Shown: positions 24,320 to 32,798, counted from the first letter of the stretch. The stretch is DNA of 59,170 nucleotides from Lentisphaeria bacterium (GCA_017457105.1 JAFTIA010000103.1:1-59170); one strand, 5' to 3'. Numbers and translations: made by a program. The notes: generated from the letters alone by a model not told the origin.

Positions 24320-25063
24320 TTACCCCAGTTTCTTCATCAAAACGGCGGGGAAATCGGTGTAGAAGCGCTTGACTCCCATGGCAATAAAACGATCCATCTC
24401 GCCGGGATTGTTGATATTCCACACTCCGGGAACCAATCCGGCGTCAGTAATGCGCTGCACAGCTTCGGCAGTAAGATAATTTTCATTGACGACCAGACTG
24501 TGAAACTTGTTTTCCAGAGAAAATGCAATATCCTCTTCCAAATGATCCACGGTCAGACGGTCATAGAAAACAGCGGCGCCCGGAAAGGCCTGTTTGAGCC
24601 GGATCATGTAATCCAGATTTCCGTCATTGAACCCCAGCATCTCTTCCGGGAACGCCATGTCACGAATGATCCGGACCGCAGCCTCCACAGCTTCCGGGGC
24701 CTTGGGCTGCAGCGAAAGACGCACACAGGCCTGATTCCGGAAAAGCTCCAGAACCTCCGGCAGAGTAGGCATTTTTTCCGTCATGGACGGCCGGTCATCA
24801 TGGATCATATTGAAGTGCGCCGCCATATTCAGTTCCCGCAGCTCATGCAGTGAACTCTCCCGGATGATCCGCCAATGATCAGCTTCCGCCCGGGTGTTGT
24901 CATCATGGGAAATAACCACATGCCCGTCACGTGTGACATGAATATCCGTTTCCACCCAGTCACACCCCATCCGGATCGCAGCGGCAAAACCGGAAAGAGT
25001 ATTTTGCGGAAAGTGCTGGGGATCGCCCCGGTGACCAGTAACGCCATTTTCAATAAAATTCAT
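24320..25063 (-). CDS. Glycerophosphodiester phosphodiesterase (UgpQ/GlpQ-like, cytoplasmic)
   Basis: 247 aa, the size of UgpQ. Catalytic motifs are GHRGDPQHFPQNT near the N terminus, then ETDIHVTRDGHVVISHDD. GDPDs release sn-glycerol-3-phosphate and an alcohol from deacylated phospholipids. There is no signal peptide. The start at 25063 is chosen for GGTGGGG upstream; the open frame extends another 159 codons but without coding character. In these sequences HRGxxxxxPENT is typical; here the E is Q (PQNT), which is worth noting because that Glu normally helps bind the metal. Confidence 0.88.
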   Translation of the reverse strand: MNFIENGVTGHRGDPQHFPQNTLSGFAAAIRMGCDWVETDIHVTRDGHVVISHDDNTRAEADHWRIIRESSLHELRELNMAAHFNMIHDDRPSMTEKMPTLPEVLELFRNQACVRLSLQPKAPEAVEAAVRIIRDMAFPEEMLGFNDGNLDYMIRLKQAFPGAAVFYDRLTVDHLEEDIAFSLENKFHSLVVNENYLTAEAVQRITDAGLVPGVWNINNPGEMDRFIAMGVKRFYTDFPAVLMKKLG

Positions 25064-25079
25064 ATTTCCCCACCTGCGG

Positions 25080-25108
25080 ATTATTGATTTTGAATGTTTC
25101 ACGGACAA
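25080..25108 (-). promoter_or_regulatory. Candidate promoter of the glycerophosphodiesterase gene
   Basis: On the minus strand, TTGTCC (25103-25108), a 17-nt spacer and AATAAT (25080-25085) lie just upstream of the start. Confidence 0.4.
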
Positions 25109-25248
25109 CGAACCACCAGGATCAGTCAGTGTTCTATGCACAGCAAAAAAATGCGTTGGTAAAATACAGCCAAACGTTTCACTTTTCAAGCAGAAAGCGG
25201 CGCAGCATGATATGATTTCAGAAAAACAAGCCGGAAAATTCTCAAAAA

Positions 25249-25282
25249 AGAAAGTGTTGCAGACTTGAAAAAAACACTTTCT
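25249..25282. promoter_or_regulatory. 10-bp inverted repeat over the DUF1846 promoter
   Basis: AGAAAGTGTT (25249-25258) and AACACTTTCT (25273-25282) are a perfect inverted repeat with a 14-nt spacer. It covers the candidate -35 box, the expected position for a repressor site. Confidence 0.5.
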
Positions 25283-25292
25283 GGAGTATAGT
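25265..25292 (+). promoter_or_regulatory. Candidate promoter of the DUF1846 gene
   Basis: TTGAAA (25265-25270), a 16-nt spacer and TATAGT (25287-25292). If this is used, the transcript starts near 25299, and the possible short ORF that begins at 25292 cannot be translated from its TTG. Confidence 0.5.
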
Positions 25293-25411
25293 TGAAAACG
25301 GTTTTTAATATATCGGCGGGAAAAGGCAAAATCGGCGTATTCCGGCTGGGCAAACGTCTTGAAATCAACGGCGCGCCGTACCCCCTGCCCAACAAACGGG
25401 AAAGAAAATGA
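25292..25411 (+). CDS. Possible 39-aa leader ORF upstream of the DUF1846 gene
   Basis: A TTG-initiated frame has CTGGAG 5 nt upstream and ends in a TGA that overlaps the DUF1846 ATG (ATGA). The peptide is basic, with RLGKRLEINGAPYPLP near the end and codon use like the neighbours. An in-frame TAG immediately precedes the TTG, so no longer start exists. It conflicts with the promoter reading of the same bases, so only one of the two can be right. Confidence 0.25.
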   Translation: MKTVFNISAGKGKIGVFRLGKRLEINGAPYPLPNKRERK

Positions 25412-26922
25412 AAATCGGTTTTGACAACCAGCAATATCTGGAAGATCAATCCAGAGCGATTCTGGAGCGGGCAGCGCAATTTGACAACAAATTGTATCTT
25501 GAATTCGGCGGCAAATTGGGTTATGATTTTCACGCTGCACGGATCCTGCCGGGGTATGACCCCAATGTCAAACTGCAGCTCCTGCAAAAACTGAAAGAAA
25601 AAATCGATGTCGTTATCTGCATTTACGCAGGAGATATTGAACGGAAGAAAATGCGGGCAGACTTCGGGATCTCTTATGACAATGATACCTTGCGCATTTT
25701 GGACGATTTGCGGGAATGGGGCATCTCTGTTTGCGGCGTAGTCGTCACCCGCTACGAAGATCAACCTGCTGTGCGGACATTCATCAACCGTCTGCAGCGG
25801 CGGAATATCCGGGTTTACACCCACCGCGCCATCCCCGGGTATCCCACAGACCTGGATACCATTGTCAGTGACGGCGGCTTTGGAGCCAATGAGTTTATCG
25901 AAACAGATAAACCCATTGTCATTGTTACGGGCCCCGGACCGGGCAGCGGAAAAATGGGGGTTTGCCTTTCCCAGGTTTTTCATGAACAAAAACGGGGTAT
26001 TCAGGCAGGATATGCCAAATTTGAAACCTTCCCGGTGTGGAATTTGCCCCTGCGCCATCCGGTCAATCTGGCTTACGAAGCGGCAACTGCCGACCTGGCA
26101 GATGTGAATATGGTAGATCCCTTCCATCTGGAAGCCTACGGTCAAACCGCTACCAATTATAACCGGGATGTGGAGATCTTCCCGGTAGTCCGCCGGATTT
26201 GTGCCAAAATCATGAAACAGGAAAATCTTTACCGGTCCCCCACAGACATGGGCGTCAACCGGATCGGCTTCTGTATCAGTGATGATGATGTGGTCCGGGA
26301 AGCCTCCACACAGGAGATCATCCGCCGTTATTTCCGGTACCGCTGCGAATATTTGCTGGGCGGGGCAGAACGGAATGCGGCAGACCGGGTCAAGCTCCTG
26401 ATGGATGAATTGAATGTCGGTGAAACAGACCGTCCGGTCGTTTCTCCCGCCCGTCAGGCGGCAGCGGATGCCACCCGGGATCCCCGGAAGGGATGCGATA
26501 ATTTTTACTGCGGTGCCGCCATCCGTCTTCCGGACGGCAGGGTTGTAACGGGCAAAAACTCTCCGGTTCTGCATGCAGCGGCGGCTTGCGTGATCAATGC
26601 GGTCAAAGTTCTTGCAGGATTGCCGGATGAACTGCTGCTGATTTCGCCGGAAGTCCTTCAATCCGTAGGGACATTGAAACACGACTTTATGAAAAGCAAA
26701 CGGATCAGTCTGGATCTGGGCGAAGCATTGATCGCTTTAAGCGTCAGTGTTCCCGGAAATCCCACTGCAGAAATAGCCATGCGTAAACTTGCCGATTTGA
26801 ACGGCTGTGAAATGCACCTGACTTTGCTCCCCTCCCCCGGGGACGAAGCCGGACTGCGGCGGCTGGGGATCAATCTGACCTGCGACCCCTTGTTTGCAAG
26901 CAGTAATCTCTTTGAAGATTGA
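25408..26922 (+). CDS. DUF1846 family protein
   Basis: 504 aa, full family length. Family features visible include the N-terminal GFDNQQYLEDQS, EFGGKLGYDFHAARILPGYD, RYEDQPAVRTFI, VTGPGPGSGKMGVCLSQ (a P-loop-like nucleotide-binding stretch) and FETFPVWNLPLRHPVNLAYEAATADL. Members are cytoplasmic, forming two-domain oligomers with a possible phosphate-binding site. The biochemical reaction has not been established to my knowledge. It is probably monocistronic: its own promoter with an overlapping inverted repeat, and its own terminator. Confidence 0.88.
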   Translation: MKIGFDNQQYLEDQSRAILERAAQFDNKLYLEFGGKLGYDFHAARILPGYDPNVKLQLLQKLKEKIDVVICIYAGDIERKKMRADFGISYDNDTLRILDDLREWGISVCGVVVTRYEDQPAVRTFINRLQRRNIRVYTHRAIPGYPTDLDTIVSDGGFGANEFIETDKPIVIVTGPGPGSGKMGVCLSQVFHEQKRGIQAGYAKFETFPVWNLPLRHPVNLAYEAATADLADVNMVDPFHLEAYGQTATNYNRDVEIFPVVRRICAKIMKQENLYRSPTDMGVNRIGFCISDDDVVREASTQEIIRRYFRYRCEYLLGGAERNAADRVKLLMDELNVGETDRPVVSPARQAAADATRDPRKGCDNFYCGAAIRLPDGRVVTGKNSPVLHAAAACVINAVKVLAGLPDELLLISPEVLQSVGTLKHDFMKSKRISLDLGEALIALSVSVPGNPTAEIAMRKLADLNGCEMHLTLLPSPGDEAGLRRLGINLTCDPLFASSNLFED

Positions 26923-26935
26923 GCGATTAAGAGCA

Positions 26936-26971
26936 ACCCGCCGGAAAATCAAACGGCGGGTGTTTTCTTTT
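26936..26971 (+). terminator. Rho-independent terminator of the DUF1846 gene
   Basis: An 8-bp stem, ACCCGCCG (26936-26943) with CGGCGGGT (26954-26961), is followed by GTTTTCTTTT. The end of the convergent birA gene lies in the loop. Confidence 0.85.
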
Positions 26972-27722
26972 CATCAAAATACGGTAAACTTTCCCGCTGG
27001 ATGCGGACATCTCCGCAATGGAAAATTTGCCGGGTCCCATCCGGAAGAAGCATACACATCTCGCCAGAGTCTTCAATGTCTTCAAATGTTCCACGGAAGA
27101 TTTTCCCGTCAGGCGTTTGAAAAGAAAGAGCGTGACCGATCAAACGGTTTTCTTTTTTCCATAACCCGAAAAGTTCAACCGGATCTTCCCGGTACAACGC
27201 ATAAAAATGCTCTGTCCATTCCGCAAAGCGATTTAAAACCTCCCGGAGCGGCAATGTTTTCCCGGCGACAACCGCCAGCGAAATGGCGGGCTGATCCAAT
27301 TGGGCCAATGCTTCCTGCGGAAGATTGATATTGATCCCGATCCCGGCAGCCACCCCCCGCAGCACCCCCTTTTCAAAACCGGCACCTTCGCAAAGAATCC
27401 CTGCCAATTTCCGGTGCCCGATATAAATATCATTGGGCCATTTCAAAAAAACAGAAACCTCCGGCAAAAGCTCCCGTACAAGATGGATTCCGGCAAGCCC
27501 AACCACCGCACCGGTCAAAAAGGGTTTCCCCGGCGTTTTGGCAACGAGTGTAGCGTAGATATTCACACCTTCAGGAGAAACCCAAACCCTGCCAAGACGG
27601 CCTCTTCCGGCACTTTGCGCCCCGGCAGCAACCAAAGTCCCATCCGGTAAATCATCAAAATGTTTTACCGCGTAGAGATTGGTGGAATCAATGACAGGAA
27701 GATAAAGCAAAGAAGACGGCAT
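26949..27722 (-). CDS. birA: Biotin-[acetyl-CoA-carboxylase] ligase
   Basis: 257 aa. Group I biotin protein ligase without the N-terminal DNA-binding domain. Motifs are DSTN near the N terminus, the biotinoyl-AMP loop GRGRLGR and KWPNDIYI; a C-terminal SH3-like domain follows. It attaches biotin to carboxyl-carrier proteins in the cytoplasm, and without a helix-turn-helix it should not regulate transcription. Ribosome-site similarity at the start is weak. It is the last gene of a minus-strand group, 15 nt after a small lipoprotein gene. Confidence 0.93.
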   Translation of the reverse strand: MPSSLLYLPVIDSTNLYAVKHFDDLPDGTLVAAGAQSAGRGRLGRVWVSPEGVNIYATLVAKTPGKPFLTGAVVGLAGIHLVRELLPEVSVFLKWPNDIYIGHRKLAGILCEGAGFEKGVLRGVAAGIGININLPQEALAQLDQPAISLAVVAGKTLPLREVLNRFAEWTEHFYALYREDPVELFGLWKKENRLIGHALSFQTPDGKIFRGTFEDIEDSGEMCMLLPDGTRQIFHCGDVRIQRESLPYFDEKKTPAV

Positions 27723-27737
27723 ATCATCAACGCATAT

Positions 27738-27896
27738 TCAATTACGGAATCCCGCATCGCCGAAAGGCCGGGACTCCCACGCCGCAGGGCGATTATGAGG
27801 CAGGGGACTCAATCCGCGCCGCTCATACTCATTACATCCGGATAGAAAAAGTGCCGTCATCAGGACGGCACTGCAAAACAACAAACTACGGCTCAT
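27738..27896 (-). CDS. Small lipoprotein (52 aa)
   Basis: A signal peptide with an uninterrupted hydrophobic core ends in the lipobox LSGC, with the acylated Cys at residue 21 followed by Asn and Glu. The mature part is only 32 residues and Arg/Pro-rich (NEYERRG, PHNRPAAWES). Its start overlaps the stop of the upstream 41-aa gene (ATGA), good evidence that it is translated. An Asn at +2 and Glu at +3 do not predict inner-membrane retention under the E. coli Asp+2 rule. The function is unknown; its small size suggests an accessory to the upstream coiled-coil membrane protein. Confidence 0.7.
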   Translation of the reverse strand: MSRSLLFCSAVLMTALFLSGCNEYERRGLSPLPHNRPAAWESRPFGDAGFRN

Positions 27897-28018
27897 TTGC
27901 CCATCAACTGGTCAATCATGCCATACTGCTGCATTTCCATAAACTGTATGGCAACCGCAGCTGCCGTCGCCAGCAAAGTCAGCACGATCATTACGGTATA
28001 GAATTTGGAATTCAGCAT
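27893..28018 (-). CDS. Small single-helix membrane protein (41 aa)
   Basis: Starts 15 nt after the stop of the 408-aa coiled-coil gene with AGGGTGA upstream. A short polar N terminus is followed by one membrane helix (about residues 8-25, rich in Val, Leu and Ala), then a Met/Gln-rich tail (EMQQYGMIDQLMGK). It overlaps the following lipoprotein gene by 4 nt. The tandem coupling of three membrane-associated products suggests a complex. No known family recognised. Confidence 0.65.
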   Translation of the reverse strand: MLNSKFYTVMIVLTLLATAAAVAIQFMEMQQYGMIDQLMGK

Positions 28019-28033
28019 AGTGTCACCCTGCCC

Positions 28034-29260
28034 TTACTTTCCAGCGTTGCGGAAAATAGAAATACCGTCTTCCATAAACACCGTATCCCCGACCTGAATC
28101 TTGCGGTCCGGAGCCAGTTCCACGGATTCTGCGATAGAAGTATCCGTGTCCACAGTGGTCAACTTGACCTTGGCAATATAGTCCATATTGTCATCCCCGG
28201 CACCGCGGGTGATGTACATATTCATACCGGCTTTGATATTCGGATTGACTTCCACAGATTTACCGCCCAGCGGCTGACGGACCAAAGTATCAGTACCAAG
28301 ATCAATACCGATATAACCGAACTTTTCGTTCACAGCCACAACCTTGCCGCGAACGGCACGGCGGCATTCGGCGGAACCGTTCTTCCAGGGCTGGAAACCG
28401 CTGGCATCCATCCCGAGCGCACGGCGATACTGAACGATTTCATCATCCTTGCTGGCAATGTTCAACTGCAGCGTTTTGATCTGACCGTCACGAACTTTCA
28501 CCGTCTTTTCGGTCTGCAAACGCTTTCCCTGTTCGGTTCTGGCGTTGGCCATGGCCCGGTTGTACTGCTCACGGAGAGAAGTGACAGAACGGGTAACTTT
28601 TGCCAGTTCCTGCGCATAATTTTTGTCAGTCAGAGTCACGGCAGAACCGCCGGCAAGTTCAGAAATCCCGGACAGGGTGTTACGGTACGCTGTGAACTGC
28701 GCCTGGATACCGGCCACACGTTCATCAAACTTGCGGATCGCAGAACGGGCATCGCCGCTGCGCAAATCGTTGGTCGACAGAGAAACATTCACCCGGCGGG
28801 CAGAGTTGGAAATCAACGTGGCCAACAGATTGCGGCGGGTCTGCAACTGATTCACGCCGGAAACAATCTGGCGGGAAGATGCGTTGCTCGTTGCAAAAGC
28901 AAGCAGCTGCGCTTCCTGCGGCAAATTAGGCATTTCGGCAATCATCCCCGCCTGACGCAGAGAGGCCGCCAGTGCATCCCGCTGGCGGATCAGATCCGCA
29001 GCCAGCGTCTGAAGTTTTGCCAGTTTGGCATCCAGTTCGGCATATTTCTGGTGGCTGAGTTCAGAAGCAGACAACTCTCCGGAAACTTTCCGGCCGGATT
29101 TTTCTTCCAATTTCACAGCCGTCTGATTGATCGCCGTTGCCATCTTGCCCCATCCATTCACCATCTGCACCCGTTTTTCATACAAAAGATACGAAGCAAC
29201 AGCACTGGCTGCAGCAAGCAACAGGATGAACACGCACAAAATGATATTCAAAATCTTCAT
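28034..29260 (-). CDS. Membrane-anchored coiled-coil protein with C-terminal beta domain
   Basis: 408 aa. One N-terminal membrane helix (about 3-26) is followed by a long helical, heptad-rich region (about 30-285) broken near 95-135. The C-terminal domain (about 305-405) is beta-rich, with repeats of the type GKVVAVNEKFGYIGIDLG, GMNMYITRG, AKVKLTTV and VQVGDTVF-like edges. Such edges resemble the barrel-like C-terminal domains found after coiled coils in PVC bacteria. The start at 29260 follows GGAG by 9 nt; an ATG 15 nt earlier overlaps that site. It leads the operon with two tiny membrane genes and birA. The function is unknown. Confidence 0.75.
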   Translation of the reverse strand: MKILNIILCVFILLLAAASAVASYLLYEKRVQMVNGWGKMATAINQTAVKLEEKSGRKVSGELSASELSHQKYAELDAKLAKLQTLAADLIRQRDALAASLRQAGMIAEMPNLPQEAQLLAFATSNASSRQIVSGVNQLQTRRNLLATLISNSARRVNVSLSTNDLRSGDARSAIRKFDERVAGIQAQFTAYRNTLSGISELAGGSAVTLTDKNYAQELAKVTRSVTSLREQYNRAMANARTEQGKRLQTEKTVKVRDGQIKTLQLNIASKDDEIVQYRRALGMDASGFQPWKNGSAECRRAVRGKVVAVNEKFGYIGIDLGTDTLVRQPLGGKSVEVNPNIKAGMNMYITRGAGDDNMDYIAKVKLTTVDTDTSIAESVELAPDRKIQVGDTVFMEDGISIFRNAGK

Positions 29261-29315
29261 AGTCCGACACTCCAAGGTTGTTCCGGTCTGTTTACAATAC
29301 TAATATACACTGATA

Positions 29316-29344
29316 ACTGTACCACATTATTTCCATAAAGTCAA
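29316..29344 (-). promoter_or_regulatory. Promoter of the coiled-coil/small-peptide/birA operon
   Basis: On the minus strand, TTGACT (29339-29344), a 17-nt spacer and TACAGT (29316-29321) lie about 55 nt upstream of the start. Confidence 0.6.
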
Positions 29345-29422
29345 GCCGTTCCGTCACTTTTTTTGATAAATATTTCATTATTTTTAACAAAATGTGCGTT
29401 TTTTCTTGCAAAATGTCTTTTT

Positions 29423-30274
29423 TTACATAGAATCACCATCATTTTCCCCGCCCGGAACATCTTCATCCGCGGCCCGGTAGGGATAAGGCAGAGTTTCCGG
29501 CAGCACGCCATCCGGGACACCGGTCAATGCCTGACCGATCGTCTGGATATAACGAAAACTGTCACTTGCCACCGCATGGGAAAACAGCATGTGTGAAATA
29601 AACTTCACCAGAGAACGGGCATCCCATGACTCATATTCCACTGCGGATCCGGCATCTTCGATCCGCCAGTCCCGCAGGGGCATCAGAAAACGCCCCTGAC
29701 TGTCCCGCAAGGCAAACTCTCCCAGCACCCGGACGACCTGCGCCGACGGATCGGACAGCAAAAGCAGACTTACTGCACAGAGCAAAGATGCCGCCCCCTG
29801 ACATCCATCCAGAACAGTCCCGATACAGTAATATTCCGGGATCATGGTACTTTCCGCCTGCGCCATCATTCCGCATTTTCGCATCCAACTGCTGATACTC
29901 TCCAAACTCTCCAACGGAACGCCATTCCCGGCAGAGGAAAAAAACAACGCCCATCTTTTTTCCAATTCCGGACGGGAATCATTATCAAACCACTGCAAAT
30001 GAACTTCGATCAAGCCCTGTTTCAATTGAAAATCCGGTTGTTCAAGCATCGCCCTGAAGCGGCGGCGGCGGTTCCGCAGCGTGATTGCCGCCTGAAGCTG
30101 ATGTACCCGCTTCCGCAACCGGGCATCCGGCAGTTCCTGCAGAACCCCCAGAACATCCCCAAGTTTCTGTTCCCGATCCAGCAATTCCCCCATGGCGTAA
30201 ACGGCAACGGCATCATCCTCATCGTCCAGAAGATTCAGCAGACTGTCTATATCTTTATCCGGGTGAAATTTCAT
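29423..30274 (-). CDS. SirB1/transglutaminase-like protein, divergent
   Basis: 283 aa. The N terminus (about 8-75) looks like a HEAT-type helical unit (SLLNLLDDEDDAVAVYAMG). The middle (about 145-200) aligns by eye with the SirB1 core: VLDGCQGAASLLCAVSLLLL corresponds to the VLxxRxGxPxSL helix, and VVRVLGEFALR to the GHFLVR strand. The usual His of that strand is replaced, so it is probably not an active protease. It starts directly downstream of the terminator of the neighbouring gene. It could instead be an unrelated HEAT protein. Confidence 0.5.
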   Translation of the reverse strand: MKFHPDKDIDSLLNLLDDEDDAVAVYAMGELLDREQKLGDVLGVLQELPDARLRKRVHQLQAAITLRNRRRRFRAMLEQPDFQLKQGLIEVHLQWFDNDSRPELEKRWALFFSSAGNGVPLESLESISSWMRKCGMMAQAESTMIPEYYCIGTVLDGCQGAASLLCAVSLLLLSDPSAQVVRVLGEFALRDSQGRFLMPLRDWRIEDAGSAVEYESWDARSLVKFISHMLFSHAVASDSFRYIQTIGQALTGVPDGVLPETLPYPYRAADEDVPGGENDGDSM

Positions 30275-30292
30275 AAAAAACCTTGCAATGTC

Positions 30293-30328
30293 AAAAAAAA
30301 GCGGCGATCCGCAACAGGACCGCCGCTT
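30293..30328 (-). terminator. Terminator after the 248-aa membrane protein gene
   Basis: AAGCGGCG (30299-30306) and CGCCGCTT (30321-30328) form an 8-bp stem, with a T-run on the minus strand (30293-30298). Confidence 0.85.
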
Positions 30329-30354
30329 GTTTATCCCCTATTTGCAAATCAGAC

Positions 30355-31101
30355 TCAGTTACCGAACAGGCCCTTGTTTTCCGCAATATTTTCCTTGTCA
30401 ACCAGGATGTAACGGACAGCAAAGGCAGCCTTTTCATCAGACGGGGCAGGTTCTTCATTGAAGACAGCCTTCGGGCTGACGGTGACAGCAGCAGTGACCA
30501 TACCGGCAGCGATCATCTGCCCCAGATGCGGGACATCGGCATTCAGCAGGATCAGCGCCGGTCCCTTGCCGCTCTTGTTGGCGTTCAGAATCTTGAGATT
30601 CTTGAGGTCACGGGGCAGACCGATCAGGGAAACCACGACTTTGGCATCACTGTTTTCGGCAATAACTTTTTCAAAGTCCTTCGCTCTCATGCGTTCAGAA
30701 ACGGGCTCTGCCATTTCTTCACCGGTGTCAGGCAGTGCGACAGTGGAAATCACCACTTCGCCGCCGGAACCCTTCTTCATCAGTTCCACAAACTCAGTCA
30801 TACGCTGATCCACCGTATAGGAGGGATCGGCAATGATGAGGATCTTACCGGCATCCAGTTTGCCCTTGACATAATCGCCAACCACAAATGCCTGGGAAAC
30901 ATAGAACTTGTTTTCATTTTCACGCAGAGAAGTCATACCGTCAGAAAACTGGCTCTTCAGCACCATGACGCCGCAAAATGCCACCACCACCAGCAAAACC
31001 ATGCTCAAAGGTTTGGCAATGGCAAGAGTGTTCTGTTTTTTGGAGCAAACGATCATCCCGATCAGCGCAACGACCATCAGCGCAATATAAACAACCAACA
31101 T
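30355..31101 (-). CDS. Two-helix membrane protein with soluble alpha/beta domain, unknown function
   Basis: 248 aa. Two N-terminal membrane helices (about 2-20 and 31-49) precede a predicted extracytoplasmic alpha/beta domain (about 75-235). That domain contains GKILIIADPSYTVDQRM, AKVVVSLIGLP and ALILLNADVPHL, a pattern like a small Rossmann-like or periplasmic binding fold. The start at 31101 has AAGGAGA 7 nt upstream. It has its own terminator and stands divergent to uxaE. I do not recognise a family. Confidence 0.65.
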   Translation of the reverse strand: MLVVYIALMVVALIGMIVCSKKQNTLAIAKPLSMVLLVVVAFCGVMVLKSQFSDGMTSLRENENKFYVSQAFVVGDYVKGKLDAGKILIIADPSYTVDQRMTEFVELMKKGSGGEVVISTVALPDTGEEMAEPVSERMRAKDFEKVIAENSDAKVVVSLIGLPRDLKNLKILNANKSGKGPALILLNADVPHLGQMIAAGMVTAAVTVSPKAVFNEEPAPSDEKAAFAVRYILVDKENIAENKGLFGN

Positions 31102-31149
31102 AGAAAATCTCCTTCTATTTTTAAAATTTGTTAAGGGGCTCTGAAGTAC

Positions 31150-31176
31150 ACTATACTCTCTTTTAAGAAAAAGCAA
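31150..31176 (-). promoter_or_regulatory. Candidate promoter of the 248-aa membrane protein gene
   Basis: On the minus strand, TTGCTT (31171-31176) and TATAGT (31150-31155) are separated by only 15 nt, which is suboptimal. A second inverted repeat, ATGAAAAATTTTCAT, lies just upstream. Confidence 0.35.
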
Positions 31177-31246
31177 CTGCATATATGAAAAATTTTCATT
31201 TTTTTTTGCTCACAAAGCAAATATGACCTGTTATTAAAAAAAAAAT

Positions 31247-31275
31247 TTGCTTTTTCCGCAAAACAAAAGTATCTT
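31247..31275 (+). promoter_or_regulatory. Promoter of uxaE
   Basis: TTGCTT (31247-31252), a 17-nt spacer and TATCTT (31270-31275). It has the same -10 as the tad and Gfo/Idh promoters. Confidence 0.55.
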
Positions 31276-31313
31276 CTTGCAGAACCATAATACCCAAAAC
31301 AAGGAGTTTTACT

Positions 31314-32783
31314 ATGCCGATCAAGATCCCTGCGGAAATCACCTCTCTTTACAAGATCCCCTCTGCATCCATCCACGAATTGGGCAATGCCGTTGTTATG
31401 ATCGGCAGAGATGCAGAATGCAAAAAACTCCTGCTCCTTGCCCCTACGGCCCGGATGCTCCCCGATGGATTTGCTGGAGAACTGCTCCAATTGCCAGACA
31501 GGGTTTTGCTCCGCTGTCCTTGCAATGCAGTCAATGCGGCTGCTCTGCGGCAGCATTTCCCCTGGACCCGCCCGGTAAGTTTACGGAGGATCCGCACCTC
31601 CATCGGCTGCGGCGACCGGCTGGGACTTGCCAGTGCAGGACACATTGCCGCCATCCGGAAATTTCAGGCATCTCCCGTGCTTGCCCAGCAATCCAAGCGG
31701 GAATTGAACATGACCGGACGCACTTTTCAAAATGTGGTGGATGATGCGGTGTATCTGGTCTTTGAAGCAGATTTCCGCTCCGGCTGGGGTGCCGATGGCG
31801 ACCACCTGAAAACCATTGAGGATATTGATGTGGCACTGGATGCCGGAATGCCCATGATCACACTGGACCTCTCGGATGTGATGAATGCCGATGCAGGAAA
31901 TTGGGATGAGGCCACTATTCATGCGACTTTTGAAAAACTGGATGCTGAACTCCGCAACCGGATCGAATCCGAATATGCAGGGCAGACATTTATCAACGGG
32001 GAATGCGCTGTCCCCCTTGACCGCCTGACTGCGCGCCGTTGTGCAGTCATGTACACTGCGGCCATTGATTTTGCTGAAAAAGTCTATCTCCATTTGACCA
32101 AAAAATGCGGGGAGGAATTTGATTTGGAAATTTCCATTGACGAAACCACCTCCCCCACGCTGCCCAGCCATCACTTTTATATTATCCGTGAACTGCGCCG
32201 CCGGAATGTGATCATCTCCTCTCTGGCCCCCCGGTTTATCGGAGAATTTCAAAAAGCGGTGGACTATATTGGTGATGTGGAGGAATTTGAGCGTCAGTTC
32301 AAGGTCCACGCCCAAATCGCCAGGGCAAACGGCAACTACAAGATCTCCATTCATTCCGGAAGTGACAAATTTGCCGTGTATCCCGCCATCGGCAGGGAAA
32401 CCGATCATTATCTGCATTTGAAAACTGCCGGAACAAGCTGGCTTGTCGCGGTGGAACTCCTGGCAGAAAAGGAACCGGCATTGTACCGGAAAATGCATCA
32501 GGCGGCATTGGAAAACTTCGATGCCATGCTGAAACTTTATCACATTACAGCGGACATCAACCGAATTCCGTCTCTGGAGAGCCTTTCTGATGCCGAACTT
32601 CCGCAATTGATGACCCAGCCGGATGCACGACAACTGCTTCACATCACCTACGGCCCCATACTCACCGGCCCGTTACGGGAGGAATTTTTTGCCGCCATGC
32701 ACAAACATGCAGAAGCCTATTCCGATGCAGTGGAAAAGCACTTTGACAAACATTTGAGTTTACTGCATGTTCCGCAAAAATAA
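31314..32783 (+). CDS. uxaE: Tagaturonate/fructuronate epimerase (UxaE family)
   Basis: 489 aa, full length. UxaE-type motifs are SIGCGDRLGLASAGH near 95, GWGADGDHLKTIEDID near 155, the metal-site-like SIDETTSPTLPSHHFYI and SIHSGSDKFAVYP. The enzyme interconverts D-tagaturonate and D-fructuronate, giving a link between galacturonate and glucuronate catabolism in the cytoplasm. AAGGAG lies 7 nt upstream of the start. It has its own promoter and terminator. Unsaturated uronates from polysaccharide lyases such as the 4.9-10 kb enzyme could feed this route. Confidence 0.85.
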   Translation: MPIKIPAEITSLYKIPSASIHELGNAVVMIGRDAECKKLLLLAPTARMLPDGFAGELLQLPDRVLLRCPCNAVNAAALRQHFPWTRPVSLRRIRTSIGCGDRLGLASAGHIAAIRKFQASPVLAQQSKRELNMTGRTFQNVVDDAVYLVFEADFRSGWGADGDHLKTIEDIDVALDAGMPMITLDLSDVMNADAGNWDEATIHATFEKLDAELRNRIESEYAGQTFINGECAVPLDRLTARRCAVMYTAAIDFAEKVYLHLTKKCGEEFDLEISIDETTSPTLPSHHFYIIRELRRRNVIISSLAPRFIGEFQKAVDYIGDVEEFERQFKVHAQIARANGNYKISIHSGSDKFAVYPAIGRETDHYLHLKTAGTSWLVAVELLAEKEPALYRKMHQAALENFDAMLKLYHITADINRIPSLESLSDAELPQLMTQPDARQLLHITYGPILTGPLREEFFAAMHKHAEAYSDAVEKHFDKHLSLLHVPQK

Positions 32784-32798
32784 TCGGTTTTCCACCAC

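Noticed and set aside
29276-29422. Terminator after the SirB1-like gene
   Set aside because: T-rich stretches are present but I could not find a GC-rich stem next to them.
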